The translations under genes and the position numbers were made by a program. From Gammaproteobacteria bacterium (GTDB lineage Bacteria > Pseudomonadota > Gammaproteobacteria > Burkholderiales > Nitrosomonadaceae): a stretch of DNA of 64,000 nucleotides. The notes below the pieces were generated by a model, which was given only the letters and a program-made list of their open reading frames with translations, did not search any database and was not told where the DNA came from. The stretch covers positions 1,550,001-1,614,000 of the forward strand of contig CP054179.1 in assembly GCA_015709615.1 (NCBI GenBank), given 5' to 3'. Positions 26,142-33,929 of this stretch are shown here, one piece after another. The first letter of the stretch is position 1, and each line of letters starts with the position of its first letter.

Positions 26142-26331
26142 TTTTTCTCTGTCTGACCGGTTATTCCCGGTTAACCCTTTTTACCAATCCAGCAAATATC
26201 GATTACGCATAATAAGCATAACGTTGTTGCCAATAAATTAAAACTGTAAAAAAACCGTGAAACCCGGCACTAATCCCCGGGCCGCTGCGTTCATCGCCCT
26301 TTGCACGCGATAAGACAGTTTGGAACTGGCA

Positions 26332-26337
26332 TATAAT
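26332..26337 (+). promoter_or_regulatory. Possible -10 element of the mfd promoter
   Basis: A consensus TATAAT lies 24 bases before the GTG start of mfd. No good -35 box is found at 16-18 bases, so the assignment is tentative. The 219 bases between the exported protein gene and mfd hold nothing else I recognise. Confidence 0.35.
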
Positions 26338-26360
26338 AGGCAAATTTTGACTGAGAAGCA

Positions 26361-29300
26361 GTGTTGCCGGCTATGATTTTTAGCACAACCAGGCAACTGA
26401 TACTAAAAATGCAACAGAAACTCACTTTACCCGCGCCCGGCGCGATCGCGCGCCATGCCGACTTTGCCGGCTCCGGCGACGCTTTGTTCCTGGCGCAGCT
26501 CGCGCAACAAGCAAAACCCGTGACGATCATCACCGCCAATGCGCTCGATGCGCAGCGGCTGCTGGAAGAAATTCCCTACTTCGCGCCCGGCCTGAGAACG
26601 CACTTGCTGCCGGACTGGGAAACGCTGCCGTACGACACCTTTTCGCCGCATCACGATCTGGTCTCCGAGCGGCTGGCGACGCTCTATCAAGTGATGACTG
26701 GCGCGTGCGATGTATTGATCGCACCGCTGACCACCGCGTTGTACCGCATGCTGCCACGCGAATATCTGGCCGCACATACGTTTTTCCTCAAGCAAGGCGA
26801 AACCCTGGACGTCGCCGCGCTGCGCAGCCAATTAACGTTGGCGGGTTACTCGCATGTCACGCAGGTTTTCTCGCCGGGTGAATACAGTGTGCGCGGCGGC
26901 TTGATCGATCTGTTTCCGATGGGCAGCCCGCTGCCGTACCGCATCGACCTGATGGACAACGACATCGACACCATCCGCACCTTCGATGTCGATACCCAGC
27001 GCAGCATCTATCCGGTCAACGAAATCCGGTTGCTGCCAGCGCGCGAATTCCCGCTCGACGAAGCCGGACGCACGTTTTTCCGCGGCAAGTTCCGCGAGCA
27101 ATTTGAAGGCGATCCGTCGAAAAAGCAGATCTACAAAGACATCAGCAAAGGCGGCACGCCTGCCGGGATCGAATACTATTTGCCGCTGTTTTTCGAACAA
27201 ACCGCGACGCTGTTCGATTATCTGCCGGACGATACATTGCTTTGTTTACACCACGATGTCCGTCCGGTGATCGACGAATTCTGGCGCGACACCCAATCGC
27301 GCTACCAACTGATGCGCGGCGACAGCGACCGGCCGCTACTGCCGCCCACCGAACTGTTCTTGAGCGGCGACAGCTTTTTCGCTCAGATCAAACCGTACGC
27401 GCGTATCGAACTGCTGGTCAAACCGCAAGATGTCAAAATCACCGGCGAAAACACCAACGCGCCACTGCCGCCAGTGCAAGTCAACCGGCACGCGGAAAAC
27501 CCGCTGGAAAAACTGGCGGTGTTCACCGCACAATTCAAAATGAACGACGGGCGCGTGCTGCTGCTGGCAGAAAGCATCGGGCGGCGCGAATTGGTCGCCG
27601 AATACTTGCAGCAATACGATCTGCACCCGGTAGTTTGCCAAGACTTCGCCGCGTTTCTGGACAGCAAAGAGCCGTTCATGCTCGGTGTCGCACCGCTGCA
27701 TACCGGTTTTATCGACCAAGCCGCGAAAATCGCCTTCATCACCGAAAGCGAACTGTACGCCACGCACCTGCATGGCCGCCGCGAACGCGAATCGCGCAAA
27801 TCATCGACGTCAACCGACAACATCCTGCGCGACTTGTCCGAAATCAAACCGGGCGACCCGGTGGTACACGAACAGCACGGCATCGGCCGCTACCTCGGCT
27901 TGGTCAGCATGGATGTCGGCGAAGGCGAACCGGGCGAGCTGAGTGAATTTCTGGCGCTGGAATACGACGGTGGTGACAAACTGTACGTGCCGGTGTCGCA
28001 ATTGTATTTGATCGGCCGTTACAGCGGCGGCGCGCCGGAATCCGCGCCGTTGCATAAGCTCGGCAGCAGCCAATGGGACAAAGCCAAGCGCAAAGCGATG
28101 CAGCAAGTGCGCGACACTGCGGCGGAATTATTGAATCTGTACGCGCAGCGCGCGGCGCGTCAAGGCCACCAGTTCACATTGCAGCAACACGATTACGAAG
28201 CGTTCGCTGAAGGCTTCGGCTTCGAGGAAACGCCGGATCAGGCTGCGGCGATCAAGGCCGTGATCGCGGATTTAACCTCCGGCAAACCGATGGATCGATT
28301 GATTTGCGGCGATGTCGGTTTCGGCAAAACCGAAGTGGCGTTGCGCGCGGCATTCATCGCCGTCGCCGATGGCAAGCAAGTCGCGGTGCTGGTGCCGACC
28401 ACACTGCTCGCCGAGCAGCACTTCCAGAATTTCTCCGACCGCTTCGGTCTGATCGCCGATCAATGGCCGGTGCGGATCGCGGAATTGTCGCGCTTCCGCT
28501 CCGCCAAGGAGCAAACGCAAGCAATTGCCGGTCTGGCCAAAGGCGAGATCGACATCATCATCGGCACGCACAAACTGATCCAAAAAGACGTGCATTTCAA
28601 GAATCTCGGGTTGGTCATTATCGACGAGGAACATCGCTTCGGCGTGCGGCAAAAGGAACAACTGAAAAAACTGCGCGCCGAAGTCGACGTGCTGACACTG
28701 ACCGCGACACCGATTCCGCGCACCTTGGCGATGTCACTGGAAGGCTTGCGCGATTTCTCCATCATCGCCACCGCGCCGCAACGCCGCTTGGCAATCCGCA
28801 CGTTCGTCACCAGCTTTTCTATGGGCATCGTGCGCGAAGCGTGCTTGCGCGAACTGAAACGCGGCGGGCAGATTTATTTCCTGCACAACGAGGTCAGCAG
28901 CATTCAATTGATGTACGAGAAACTCAGCGGCCTGCTGCCGGAAGCGCGCATCAACATTGCGCACGGGCAAATGCCGGAACGCGAACTGGAACACGTGATG
29001 CGCGATTTTTACCAGCAGCGCTTCAACATTCTGCTGTGCACCACCATCATCGAAACCGGTATCGACATCCCGAGCGCCAACACCATCATCATCAACGAAG
29101 CGCACAAATTCGGCCTGGCGCAATTGCACCAGTTGCGCGGTCGGGTTGGGCGCTCGCATCACCAGGCTTACGCGTATTTGCTGACGCCGCCGGAAGAAGC
29201 GCTCGGCGCGCAAGCGAAAAAACGCCTGGAAGCAATTCAAGCGATGGAAGAACTCGGCTCCGGGTTTTATCTGGCCATGCACGACCTGGAAATCCGCGGC

Positions 29301-29867
29301 GCCGGTGCAGTGCTCTCCGAATCGCAAAGCGGTGAAATGCAGGAAATCGGTTTCAGCCTCTACAGCACCATGCTCGACACCGCGATCCAATCGCTCAAGC
29401 AAGGCAAGGAGCCCGACATGCAGCATCCGCTCGGCGTCGCCACCGAAATCAACCTACACGTGCCCGCGCTGCTGCCGGAGGATTACTGCCATGACATTCA
29501 CGAACGCCTGGTACTGTACAAGCGCATGGCCAACTGCGCCGACAACGATCAGCTCGACGACATGCAACGCGAACTGATCGACCGCTTCGGCCTGTTGCCC
29601 AACCCCGCCCGCGCCCTGCTCGACTGCCACCGCCTGCGCATCATCGCCAAACCGCTCGGCATCACCCGCATCGACGCCAGCGCCGACAGCATCCAAGTGC
29701 AATTCATCCCCAACCCGCCAATTGATCCGCTAAAAATCATCCAACTGATCCAAAGCAGTCGCGAATACTCGCTTTCCGGCCAGGATCGGCTAAAAGTTCT
29801 GGTGCAGATCGAGGATGTGAATAAGCGGGTGATGCGGATTAAGGAATTGATGCAGAAGTTGGGGTGA
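26361..29867 (+). CDS. mfd: Transcription-repair coupling factor Mfd
   Basis: Mfd removes RNA polymerase stalled at lesions and recruits UvrA. The 1168-residue protein shows, in order, the UvrB-homology N-terminus (SGDALFLAQLAQQ, LLPDWETLPYDTFSPH), the CarD-like polymerase-interaction domain (GDPVVHEQHGIGRYLGLVSM), the SF2 motor (GDVGFGKTEVALRAAF, IIDEEHRFGVRQKE, LTATPIPRTLAMS, HQLRGRVGRSHHQAYA) and the C-terminal TRCF domain. The length is normal. The start is GTG 26361 or ATG 26373. Its last ~60 bp recur in decayed form at 30961-31019. Confidence 0.97.
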   Translation: MLPAMIFSTTRQLILKMQQKLTLPAPGAIARHADFAGSGDALFLAQLAQQAKPVTIITANALDAQRLLEEIPYFAPGLRTHLLPDWETLPYDTFSPHHDLVSERLATLYQVMTGACDVLIAPLTTALYRMLPREYLAAHTFFLKQGETLDVAALRSQLTLAGYSHVTQVFSPGEYSVRGGLIDLFPMGSPLPYRIDLMDNDIDTIRTFDVDTQRSIYPVNEIRLLPAREFPLDEAGRTFFRGKFREQFEGDPSKKQIYKDISKGGTPAGIEYYLPLFFEQTATLFDYLPDDTLLCLHHDVRPVIDEFWRDTQSRYQLMRGDSDRPLLPPTELFLSGDSFFAQIKPYARIELLVKPQDVKITGENTNAPLPPVQVNRHAENPLEKLAVFTAQFKMNDGRVLLLAESIGRRELVAEYLQQYDLHPVVCQDFAAFLDSKEPFMLGVAPLHTGFIDQAAKIAFITESELYATHLHGRRERESRKSSTSTDNILRDLSEIKPGDPVVHEQHGIGRYLGLVSMDVGEGEPGELSEFLALEYDGGDKLYVPVSQLYLIGRYSGGAPESAPLHKLGSSQWDKAKRKAMQQVRDTAAELLNLYAQRAARQGHQFTLQQHDYEAFAEGFGFEETPDQAAAIKAVIADLTSGKPMDRLICGDVGFGKTEVALRAAFIAVADGKQVAVLVPTTLLAEQHFQNFSDRFGLIADQWPVRIAELSRFRSAKEQTQAIAGLAKGEIDIIIGTHKLIQKDVHFKNLGLVIIDEEHRFGVRQKEQLKKLRAEVDVLTLTATPIPRTLAMSLEGLRDFSIIATAPQRRLAIRTFVTSFSMGIVREACLRELKRGGQIYFLHNEVSSIQLMYEKLSGLLPEARINIAHGQMPERELEHVMRDFYQQRFNILLCTTIIETGIDIPSANTIIINEAHKFGLAQLHQLRGRVGRSHHQAYAYLLTPPEEALGAQAKKRLEAIQAMEELGSGFYLAMHDLEIRGAGAVLSESQSGEMQEIGFSLYSTMLDTAIQSLKQGKEPDMQHPLGVATEINLHVPALLPEDYCHDIHERLVLYKRMANCADNDQLDDMQRELIDRFGLLPNPARALLDCHRLRIIAKPLGITRIDASADSIQVQFIPNPPIDPLKIIQLIQSSREYSLSGQDRLKVLVQIEDVNKRVMRIKELMQKLG

Positions 29868-30011
29868 ATGAAGACAATCATTCCATCGACTTATTATTTC
29901 AGAAGTGATGCATTTTCATGAACATAAAGTAGGCAGCATGCTGATTCTTGGAATAAATTTTGCACTTGATGCATTCTCTTTCGTCATTTCGGATGTTTAA
30001 TTCTAGTAATT

Positions 30012-30458
30012 ATGCCTCCTAAATCGATCGCACCACCGCTGCCTGATTTTGAAGATGAAGCGACCCTTTACTCGCTCTCATCTGAGTTTTTTGAGGCCGC
30101 CATTGTTTTGTTCAATACCTCTCCTACTCGGATGGGCTGCTCGTTAGTTACATACTACCTAGCCGGCCACGCCGCTGAGCTAATGCTCAAGAGCCTGCTG
30201 TTCAAGCATGGTGACAGTATTGAGATTCTTGCAAAGCGTTACGGTCACGATCTAAAATTGCTCGTCAGACGCGCCCGGCTAAAGGGATTGCCCATCACCG
30301 TATCTACAAAATACATACAAATTCTTGCCGGTGCATACACGCGAAAGCGTACTGAGTACCGACGAAAACATCCGCTTAGACTTCCACCGCTTGACCTACT
30401 CCTGGAAGAGATCAAGCTACTTCAGTCACATGTATTTGACAATGTTGCCGAACTCTGA
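30012..30458 (+). CDS. HEPN-like protein of unknown function
   Basis: A 148-residue, mostly helical protein. The block YYLAGHAAELMLKSLLFKHG followed by YGHDLKLLVRRA resembles HEPN-fold proteins in defence islands. RTEYRRKH near residue 115 fits an R-x6-H arrangement like the HEPN RNase site, but this is a weak match. A membrane-protein gene follows at 48 bases. The pair lies between mfd and a decayed duplicate of the mfd 3' end, so it was probably inserted as a unit. Confidence 0.6.
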   Translation: MPPKSIAPPLPDFEDEATLYSLSSEFFEAAIVLFNTSPTRMGCSLVTYYLAGHAAELMLKSLLFKHGDSIEILAKRYGHDLKLLVRRARLKGLPITVSTKYIQILAGAYTRKRTEYRRKHPLRLPPLDLLLEEIKLLQSHVFDNVAEL

Positions 30459-30505
30459 CTTGCTTACAGAATCATTGAACACAAATATGCTAACGAGGAG
30501 CAATC

Positions 30506-30862
30506 ATGAGAGAGCTTGAAAAAGCAAAAGAATTAATTAACAAGAACCGCTTACTTGTAGCTACAAGTGTTGCTTGGGTCATTATTTCCAATCTTTTATA
30601 TTTTTCTCAGGTAGACAAATCTTCGTGTTTGGACATTAGAACATTTGAAGGATCATCCACGCCTGACTGGATGATTCTCTGGTACAAATTGACACTGGGC
30701 TATGTTTCGCTTTACGAAACTATTCATGAGCCTTACCAGTCCAGCCGGTTCATTTGCTCTCAGACCGGATTTAGTGATGTCGGGTATTTTTCCTTCGTAT
30801 CATTACCAATATTGACAATTACCTTGTTCGTAATAACTGTTAAATGGGTAAGGCGGGCATAA
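30506..30862 (+). CDS. Small membrane protein of unknown function
   Basis: A 118-residue protein with two predicted membrane segments (LLVATSVAWVIISNLLYF near residues 16-33 and VSLPILTITLFVITV near 97-112). A cysteine-containing loop of about 60 residues lies between them and is probably periplasmic. I do not recognise the family. It has an AGGAG ribosome site. Following a HEPN-like gene, it could be a membrane partner in a defence module, which is inference only. Confidence 0.6.
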   Translation: MRELEKAKELINKNRLLVATSVAWVIISNLLYFSQVDKSSCLDIRTFEGSSTPDWMILWYKLTLGYVSLYETIHEPYQSSRFICSQTGFSDVGYFSFVSLPILTITLFVITVKWVRRA

Positions 30863-30875
30863 CCAGGCAGCCCAA

Positions 30876-30915
30876 CCCGGTAGGATGTGCCGACTACAAG
30901 GAGGCGCATCAATCA
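30876..30915. repeat. Hairpin repeat (REP-like), copy 1
   Basis: A 40-bp unit starting CCCGGTAGGATG and ending GGCGCATCAATCA. GATGTGC and GCGCATC can form a 7-bp stem with one G-U pair. It lies 13 bases after the stop of the membrane-protein gene. Related units occur at 31592 and 32326. Confidence 0.8.
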
Positions 30916-30923
30916 GTCCGATA

Positions 30924-31020
30924 GATACTCTCTCCAACTAGGACGGCTGAAAATCCAAGCGCAGATCGAGACTGTGAATAAGCAGGTGATGCGGATTACA
31001 GAGTTGATGTAGGAGTTGGA
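30924..31020 (+). repeat. Decayed duplicate of the mfd 3' end
   Basis: Positions 30961-31019 match mfd 29804-29862 at 51 of 59 bases without gaps; weaker similarity extends left to 30924. The frame still reads QIETVNKQVMRITELM but meets an early TAG. The HEPN-like and membrane-protein genes lie between parent and copy. Confidence 0.88.
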
Positions 31021-31114
31021 CGTTAGCGATTAAATTGCAAAATAGAAATGCTTGCGTTATCGTGACACTCAGTGAGTTCCATTGACATTGCAAAATTGAA
31101 ACAAGGAATTTGAA

Positions 31115-31336
31115 ATGAGTCAAATATCTGCAAGATTACCGGATGAGTTAATCGCCGCGCTGGATGAAGCTGCCGCAAAATTACATCGAACGCGCGCCGA
31201 TGTGATCAGACAAGCTGTCGAATATTACCTCGACGACTTTGAAGACATTTCTCGCGCCGTTGAAGTGCTGCGCGACCCCGCCGACCCCGTGTTGGACTGG
31301 GAAATTGTAAAGAATGATCTACTCCGTCAGCATTAA
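31115..31336 (+). CDS. Ribbon-helix-helix antitoxin (RelB/CopG type)
   Basis: A 73-residue protein with the DNA-binding N-terminus MSQISARLPDELIAALDEAA followed by THE-type helix LHRTRADVIRQAVEYYL and an acidic tail (EVLRDPADPVLDWEIVK) that would bind the toxin. It has an AAGGAA ribosome site. Its 3' end overlaps the relE-type gene by 23 bases, as is usual for such pairs. Autorepression of its own promoter is expected from the family. Confidence 0.88.
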   Translation: MSQISARLPDELIAALDEAAAKLHRTRADVIRQAVEYYLDDFEDISRAVEVLRDPADPVLDWEIVKNDLLRQH

Positions 31337-31568
31337 GCAAAGCGCGCTTAAATCACTCAAGAACATAGCGCACGAAGATCGGCTCCGCATCATCGAAGCG
31401 ATTGATCAACTCAAAACAAACCCAGCGGCTGGCGGCGTGCTCAAAGGTGAATACTCCGGGCTTCGCCGCATCCGCATCGGTTCTTATCGGGTTGTTTATG
31501 AAGCGCACGATGAGCAATTAACGGTATTGGTTATTCGCATCGGCCATCGCCGTGAAGTGTACCGGTGA
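31314..31568 (+). CDS. RelE/ParE-family toxin
   Basis: An 84-residue toxin of the RelE/ParE superfamily. The family blocks are YSVSIKQSALKSLKNI, LKGEYSGLRRIRIGSYRVVYE and LVIRIGHRREVYR. The conserved basic residues and final arginine-tyrosine pair favour a RelE-like mRNA interferase on the ribosome, but ParE-type gyrase poisoning cannot be excluded. It overlaps the antitoxin upstream. Confidence 0.9.
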   Translation: MIYSVSIKQSALKSLKNIAHEDRLRIIEAIDQLKTNPAAGGVLKGEYSGLRRIRIGSYRVVYEAHDEQLTVLVIRIGHRREVYR

Positions 31569-31591
31569 GTTTAATGAAATCTTTTTTCAAG

Positions 31592-31631
31592 CCCGGTAGG
31601 ATGCGCTGACTGCGAGGAGACGCGTCAATCA
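31592..31631. repeat. Hairpin repeat (REP-like), copy 2
   Basis: The unit CCCGGTAGGATGCGCTGACT and following bases closely match copies at 30876 and 32326. GATGCGC can partly pair with the downstream GACGCGTC. It lies 23 bases after the RelE-type gene. Confidence 0.8.
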
Positions 31632-31732
31632 GCTGATGCTTCTCACTTTTCACAGACAGTCAAATCAAATAATCAGTCTTGATCCGATATGCATAATTCC
31701 CTACACTCTTATGCATTGCAGGAGGAAACATC

Positions 31733-31927
31733 ATGAGAACTACATTAGATTTACCTGAGCAGTTGTTGAGCGAAGCAATGCGCGTCACTCAAGCTGAAAC
31801 CAAAACAGCGGTGATTGTGCTGGCCTTGGAGGAATTGGTGCGGAAAGCAAAAATTGCCGAGCTGAAGCAATTCAAAGGGAAGATCGAGCTGGATATCGAT
31901 CTTGATAGCATTCGAGCACGCCGGTAA
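31733..31927 (+). CDS. vapB: VapB-type antitoxin (second pair)
   Basis: A 64-residue antitoxin starting MRTTLDLPEQLLSEAMRVTQ, with the helix TAVIVLALEELVRKAKIAEL and a C-terminal toxin-binding tail (FKGKIELDIDLDSIRARR). An AGGAGGAAA ribosome site precedes the ATG. It shares only the family pattern with the vapB at 8228. The stop codon overlaps the vapC start by one base. Confidence 0.88.
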   Translation: MRTTLDLPEQLLSEAMRVTQAETKTAVIVLALEELVRKAKIAELKQFKGKIELDIDLDSIRARR

Positions 31928-32325
31928 TGTTGGTGCTGGTCGATACCTCGGTTTGGATCGACTATTTTCGATCCGGTCATCAATCAGCCGAATTGGATGT
32001 TCTGATCGACCTAGACATTATCGTGACCAATGATTTGATTCTGGCCGAATTGATTCCTTTTTTGAAACTGAAGCACCACATAAAAGTAATCCAACTATTG
32101 AGCGAAATTAAACGAATCCCGTTGAAAATTGATTGGGGCGATATTATCGAATCGCAATGGTTGCGCTTAAAATCAGGATCAAACGGCATCGGTATTCCCG
32201 ATCTCATCATTGCACAAAATGCAGCAGAAAATTCCTGCGAAGTATTTTCACTCGACAAGCACTTCCTGATGCTGAGCCAAGTCCTCTCTATCAAACGCAA
32301 AATCTATCGCCATAGCTCTTTTTAG
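31927..32325 (+). CDS. vapC: VapC toxin, PIN-domain ribonuclease (second pair)
   Basis: A 132-residue PIN-domain RNase with acidic residues in LVDTSVWIDYF, ILAELIPFL, GIGIPDLIIAQNA and CEVFSLDKHFLML. A complete active site is visible, so tRNA or rRNA cleavage is plausible. A hairpin repeat begins directly after the stop codon. Confidence 0.92.
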   Translation: MLVLVDTSVWIDYFRSGHQSAELDVLIDLDIIVTNDLILAELIPFLKLKHHIKVIQLLSEIKRIPLKIDWGDIIESQWLRLKSGSNGIGIPDLIIAQNAAENSCEVFSLDKHFLMLSQVLSIKRKIYRHSSF

Positions 32326-32366
32326 CCCGGTAGGATGTTGCTGACTGCGAGGAGGCGCATCGATCA
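32326..32366. repeat. Hairpin repeat (REP-like), copy 3
   Basis: The unit starts CCCGGTAGGATGTTGCTGAC and ends GAGGCGCATCGATCA. It directly abuts the stop codon of vapC. It is the third member of the family at 30876 and 31592; each lies just after a gene pair. Confidence 0.8.
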
Positions 32367-32437
32367 ATCGGAAAAAAGTGCAGATCCTTGCGAGTATTGC
32401 ACCCATCGGGTGTTCAAAGCATCGATTATTCCAATCG

Positions 32438-32734
32438 TCAGGCTTTGCCACGCATTCTCGATAGCGCGATATCGTAAATTTCGTTACGGTCGCGCCTGCC
32501 AATAGCGATGATTACAACGGTAATCATTTGATCTTCAACCGAATAAACATGCCGGTAACCCAGTTGACGCAATTTGATCTTGTAGATATTTTGCGCGTCG
32601 GACAATGCGGCAGATGGAACGTGAGGATTTTCGAGTCGTTGCTTGAGTTTCTTTTTAAATTGCACTTGAGTGGTGTGATCCAATTTTTGCCATTCTTTGA
32701 GCGCGGATTGTTTGAATTTCAGGTTATAAGTCAT
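32438..32734 (-). CDS. RelE/ParE-family toxin (reverse strand)
   Basis: A 98-residue RelE-superfamily toxin: MTYNLKFKQSALKEWQKLD, IYKIKLRQLGYRHVYSVED and VVIIAIGRRDRNEIYDIA. These match the RelE type with a K-R-R set typical of ribosome-dependent mRNA cleavage. ATG 32734 overlaps the antitoxin gene by 11 bases; an in-frame start at 32779 lies inside the antitoxin and lacks the family N-terminus. Confidence 0.9.
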   Translation of the reverse strand: MTYNLKFKQSALKEWQKLDHTTQVQFKKKLKQRLENPHVPSAALSDAQNIYKIKLRQLGYRHVYSVEDQMITVVIIAIGRRDRNEIYDIALSRMRGKA

Positions 32735-32975
32735 CGAGCAAAACACTGACAGCAGGTTCGTCCATGCGCTCTTTGACAATTTTCAGCAGTTCCGCGTCAT
32801 CCAGTAACTCCATCATGGCTTCGTAGGCTGCGGCCGGTACGCAATAAAAGGCGGGTTCATTGCGATTCAACACCGCGATCGGCATACCGTTACCGCTGGC
32901 CACAACTTTCATGGGATTCGTTTTCAATTCGGAAATGCTGGCGGATACCTCGGCAAGTATTCGATGCGTCATCAT
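32724..32975 (-). CDS. Phd/YefM-family antitoxin
   Basis: An 83-residue antitoxin with the Phd/YefM N-terminal fold (MMTHRILAEVSASISELKTN, NPMKVVASGNGMPIAVLNRN, YCVPAAAYEAMMELLDD) and an acidic tail. The frame continues upstream to 33164, but that part is translated from IS481 sequence and is not the antitoxin. The start lies 6 bases from an IS481 terminal repeat, with no clear ribosome site, so its original promoter and leader have been displaced. Confidence 0.87.
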   Translation of the reverse strand: MMTHRILAEVSASISELKTNPMKVVASGNGMPIAVLNRNEPAFYCVPAAAYEAMMELLDDAELLKIVKERMDEPAVSVLLDDL

Positions 32976-32980
32976 TAATC

Positions 32981-33425
32981 TGTAAGAATTTCTAGGGAAT
33001 TGTATGCCGATATCTTCCCCGATAAAACTCAATACAGCGCCGCTTGCTTTCTCATCGCTACTGTTGCCCAATGTCCTTACCAGATCGACTATGCTTATTC
33101 TGACAACGGCAAAGAATTTAAAGGAACTGACGGCCATGCTTTTGTCAAAGCTTGCAGGCAACACGGTATCGTGTCAGAAGTTTACTCGTGTCAATCATCC
33201 TCAAACCAACGGGAAAGCTGAGCGGGTCATCCGTACCCTGATGGACATGTGGCACAGTAAGATTCACTTTAAAGACAGCGCCGATCGACGCATTCAGCTT
33301 CTCCGTTTCATTAACTTCTACAATACCGTTAAGCCTCATAAGAGTTTGAATAATGCTACCCCTTATGAAATACTCAACGCTTATTTCAATCAACCTCTCT
33401 GTAAACAACCCTGAGATTTCTTACA
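32981..33425 (+). mobile_element. IS481-family element, internal-deletion derivative
   Basis: One terminal repeat (TGTAAGAATTTCTAG, 32981-32995) is joined directly to the middle of the transposase gene, and the other end (CTGTAAACAACC to TTACA) closes at 33425. Compared with the intact copy at 34765-35635, roughly half the element is deleted, joining at a short shared TTTCT/AGGG stretch. The right end sits inside IS3-family transposase sequence, so the element had inserted into an older IS. Confidence 0.85.
33000..33414 (+). pseudogene. IS481-family transposase fragment, frameshifted
   Basis: This is the C-terminal half of the same transposase as the intact copy (YADIFPDKTQYSAACFLIAT, then NHPQTNGKAERVIRTLMDMW, NFYNTVKPHKSLNNATPYEI). 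An extra base near 33168 throws the two parts into different frames. The N-terminal helix-turn-helix and the first catalytic aspartate are absent, so it is inactive. Confidence 0.88.
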
Positions 33426-33728
33426 GGCCAATATTGAAGCTTCTGTTGGTAGCGTCGGGGATTCTTATGACAATGCGCTGGCTGAAACAGTTAACGGACT
33501 ATACAAGACCGAGGTTATCCGACATCGCGACCCTTGGCGCAATATCGACGATGTGGAGTTTGCGACCTTGGAATGGGTCGATTGGTTTAACAATCGCCGG
33601 TTACTGGAGTCGATCGGAAATATTCCGCCGGCAGAATTTGAAATGGCATATTTATCGCCAACTAAGGGAGCCAACCAATACGGTTTGACTCAAGACAAAT
33701 AGTCTCCGGAAATCCCGGGGCGATTCAG
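33426..33728 (+). pseudogene. C-terminal remnant of an IS3-family transposase
   Basis: An open frame from 33427 to TAG at 33700 reads VGSVGDSYDNALAETVNGLY, WRNIDDVEFATLEWVDWFNN and RRLLESIGNIPPAEFE, the end of an IS3-family OrfB integrase-like transposase. AGTCTCCGGAAATCCCGGGG after the stop resembles an IS3-type terminal repeat. The 5' two thirds are missing. In the 200 bases from 33729 to the methyltransferase I see no gene. Confidence 0.85.
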
Positions 33729-33929
33729 AAACAGGGGGAATCTGACGGCAAAACGCTGCTAAAAAATGAATTACCGGGAATTCGTGTTCAAAAACTGGCA
33801 GTAATACCGAAAAATCTGAAAGCCGCTAATTGTTCAGCGCTTCCCTAAATATCATCTGGTTTGCGTATAATGAGTAAAGGATGCTTGTTTCTTCTATCCG
33901 ATTAAACATCAAGGAGAATAGATTAAATC

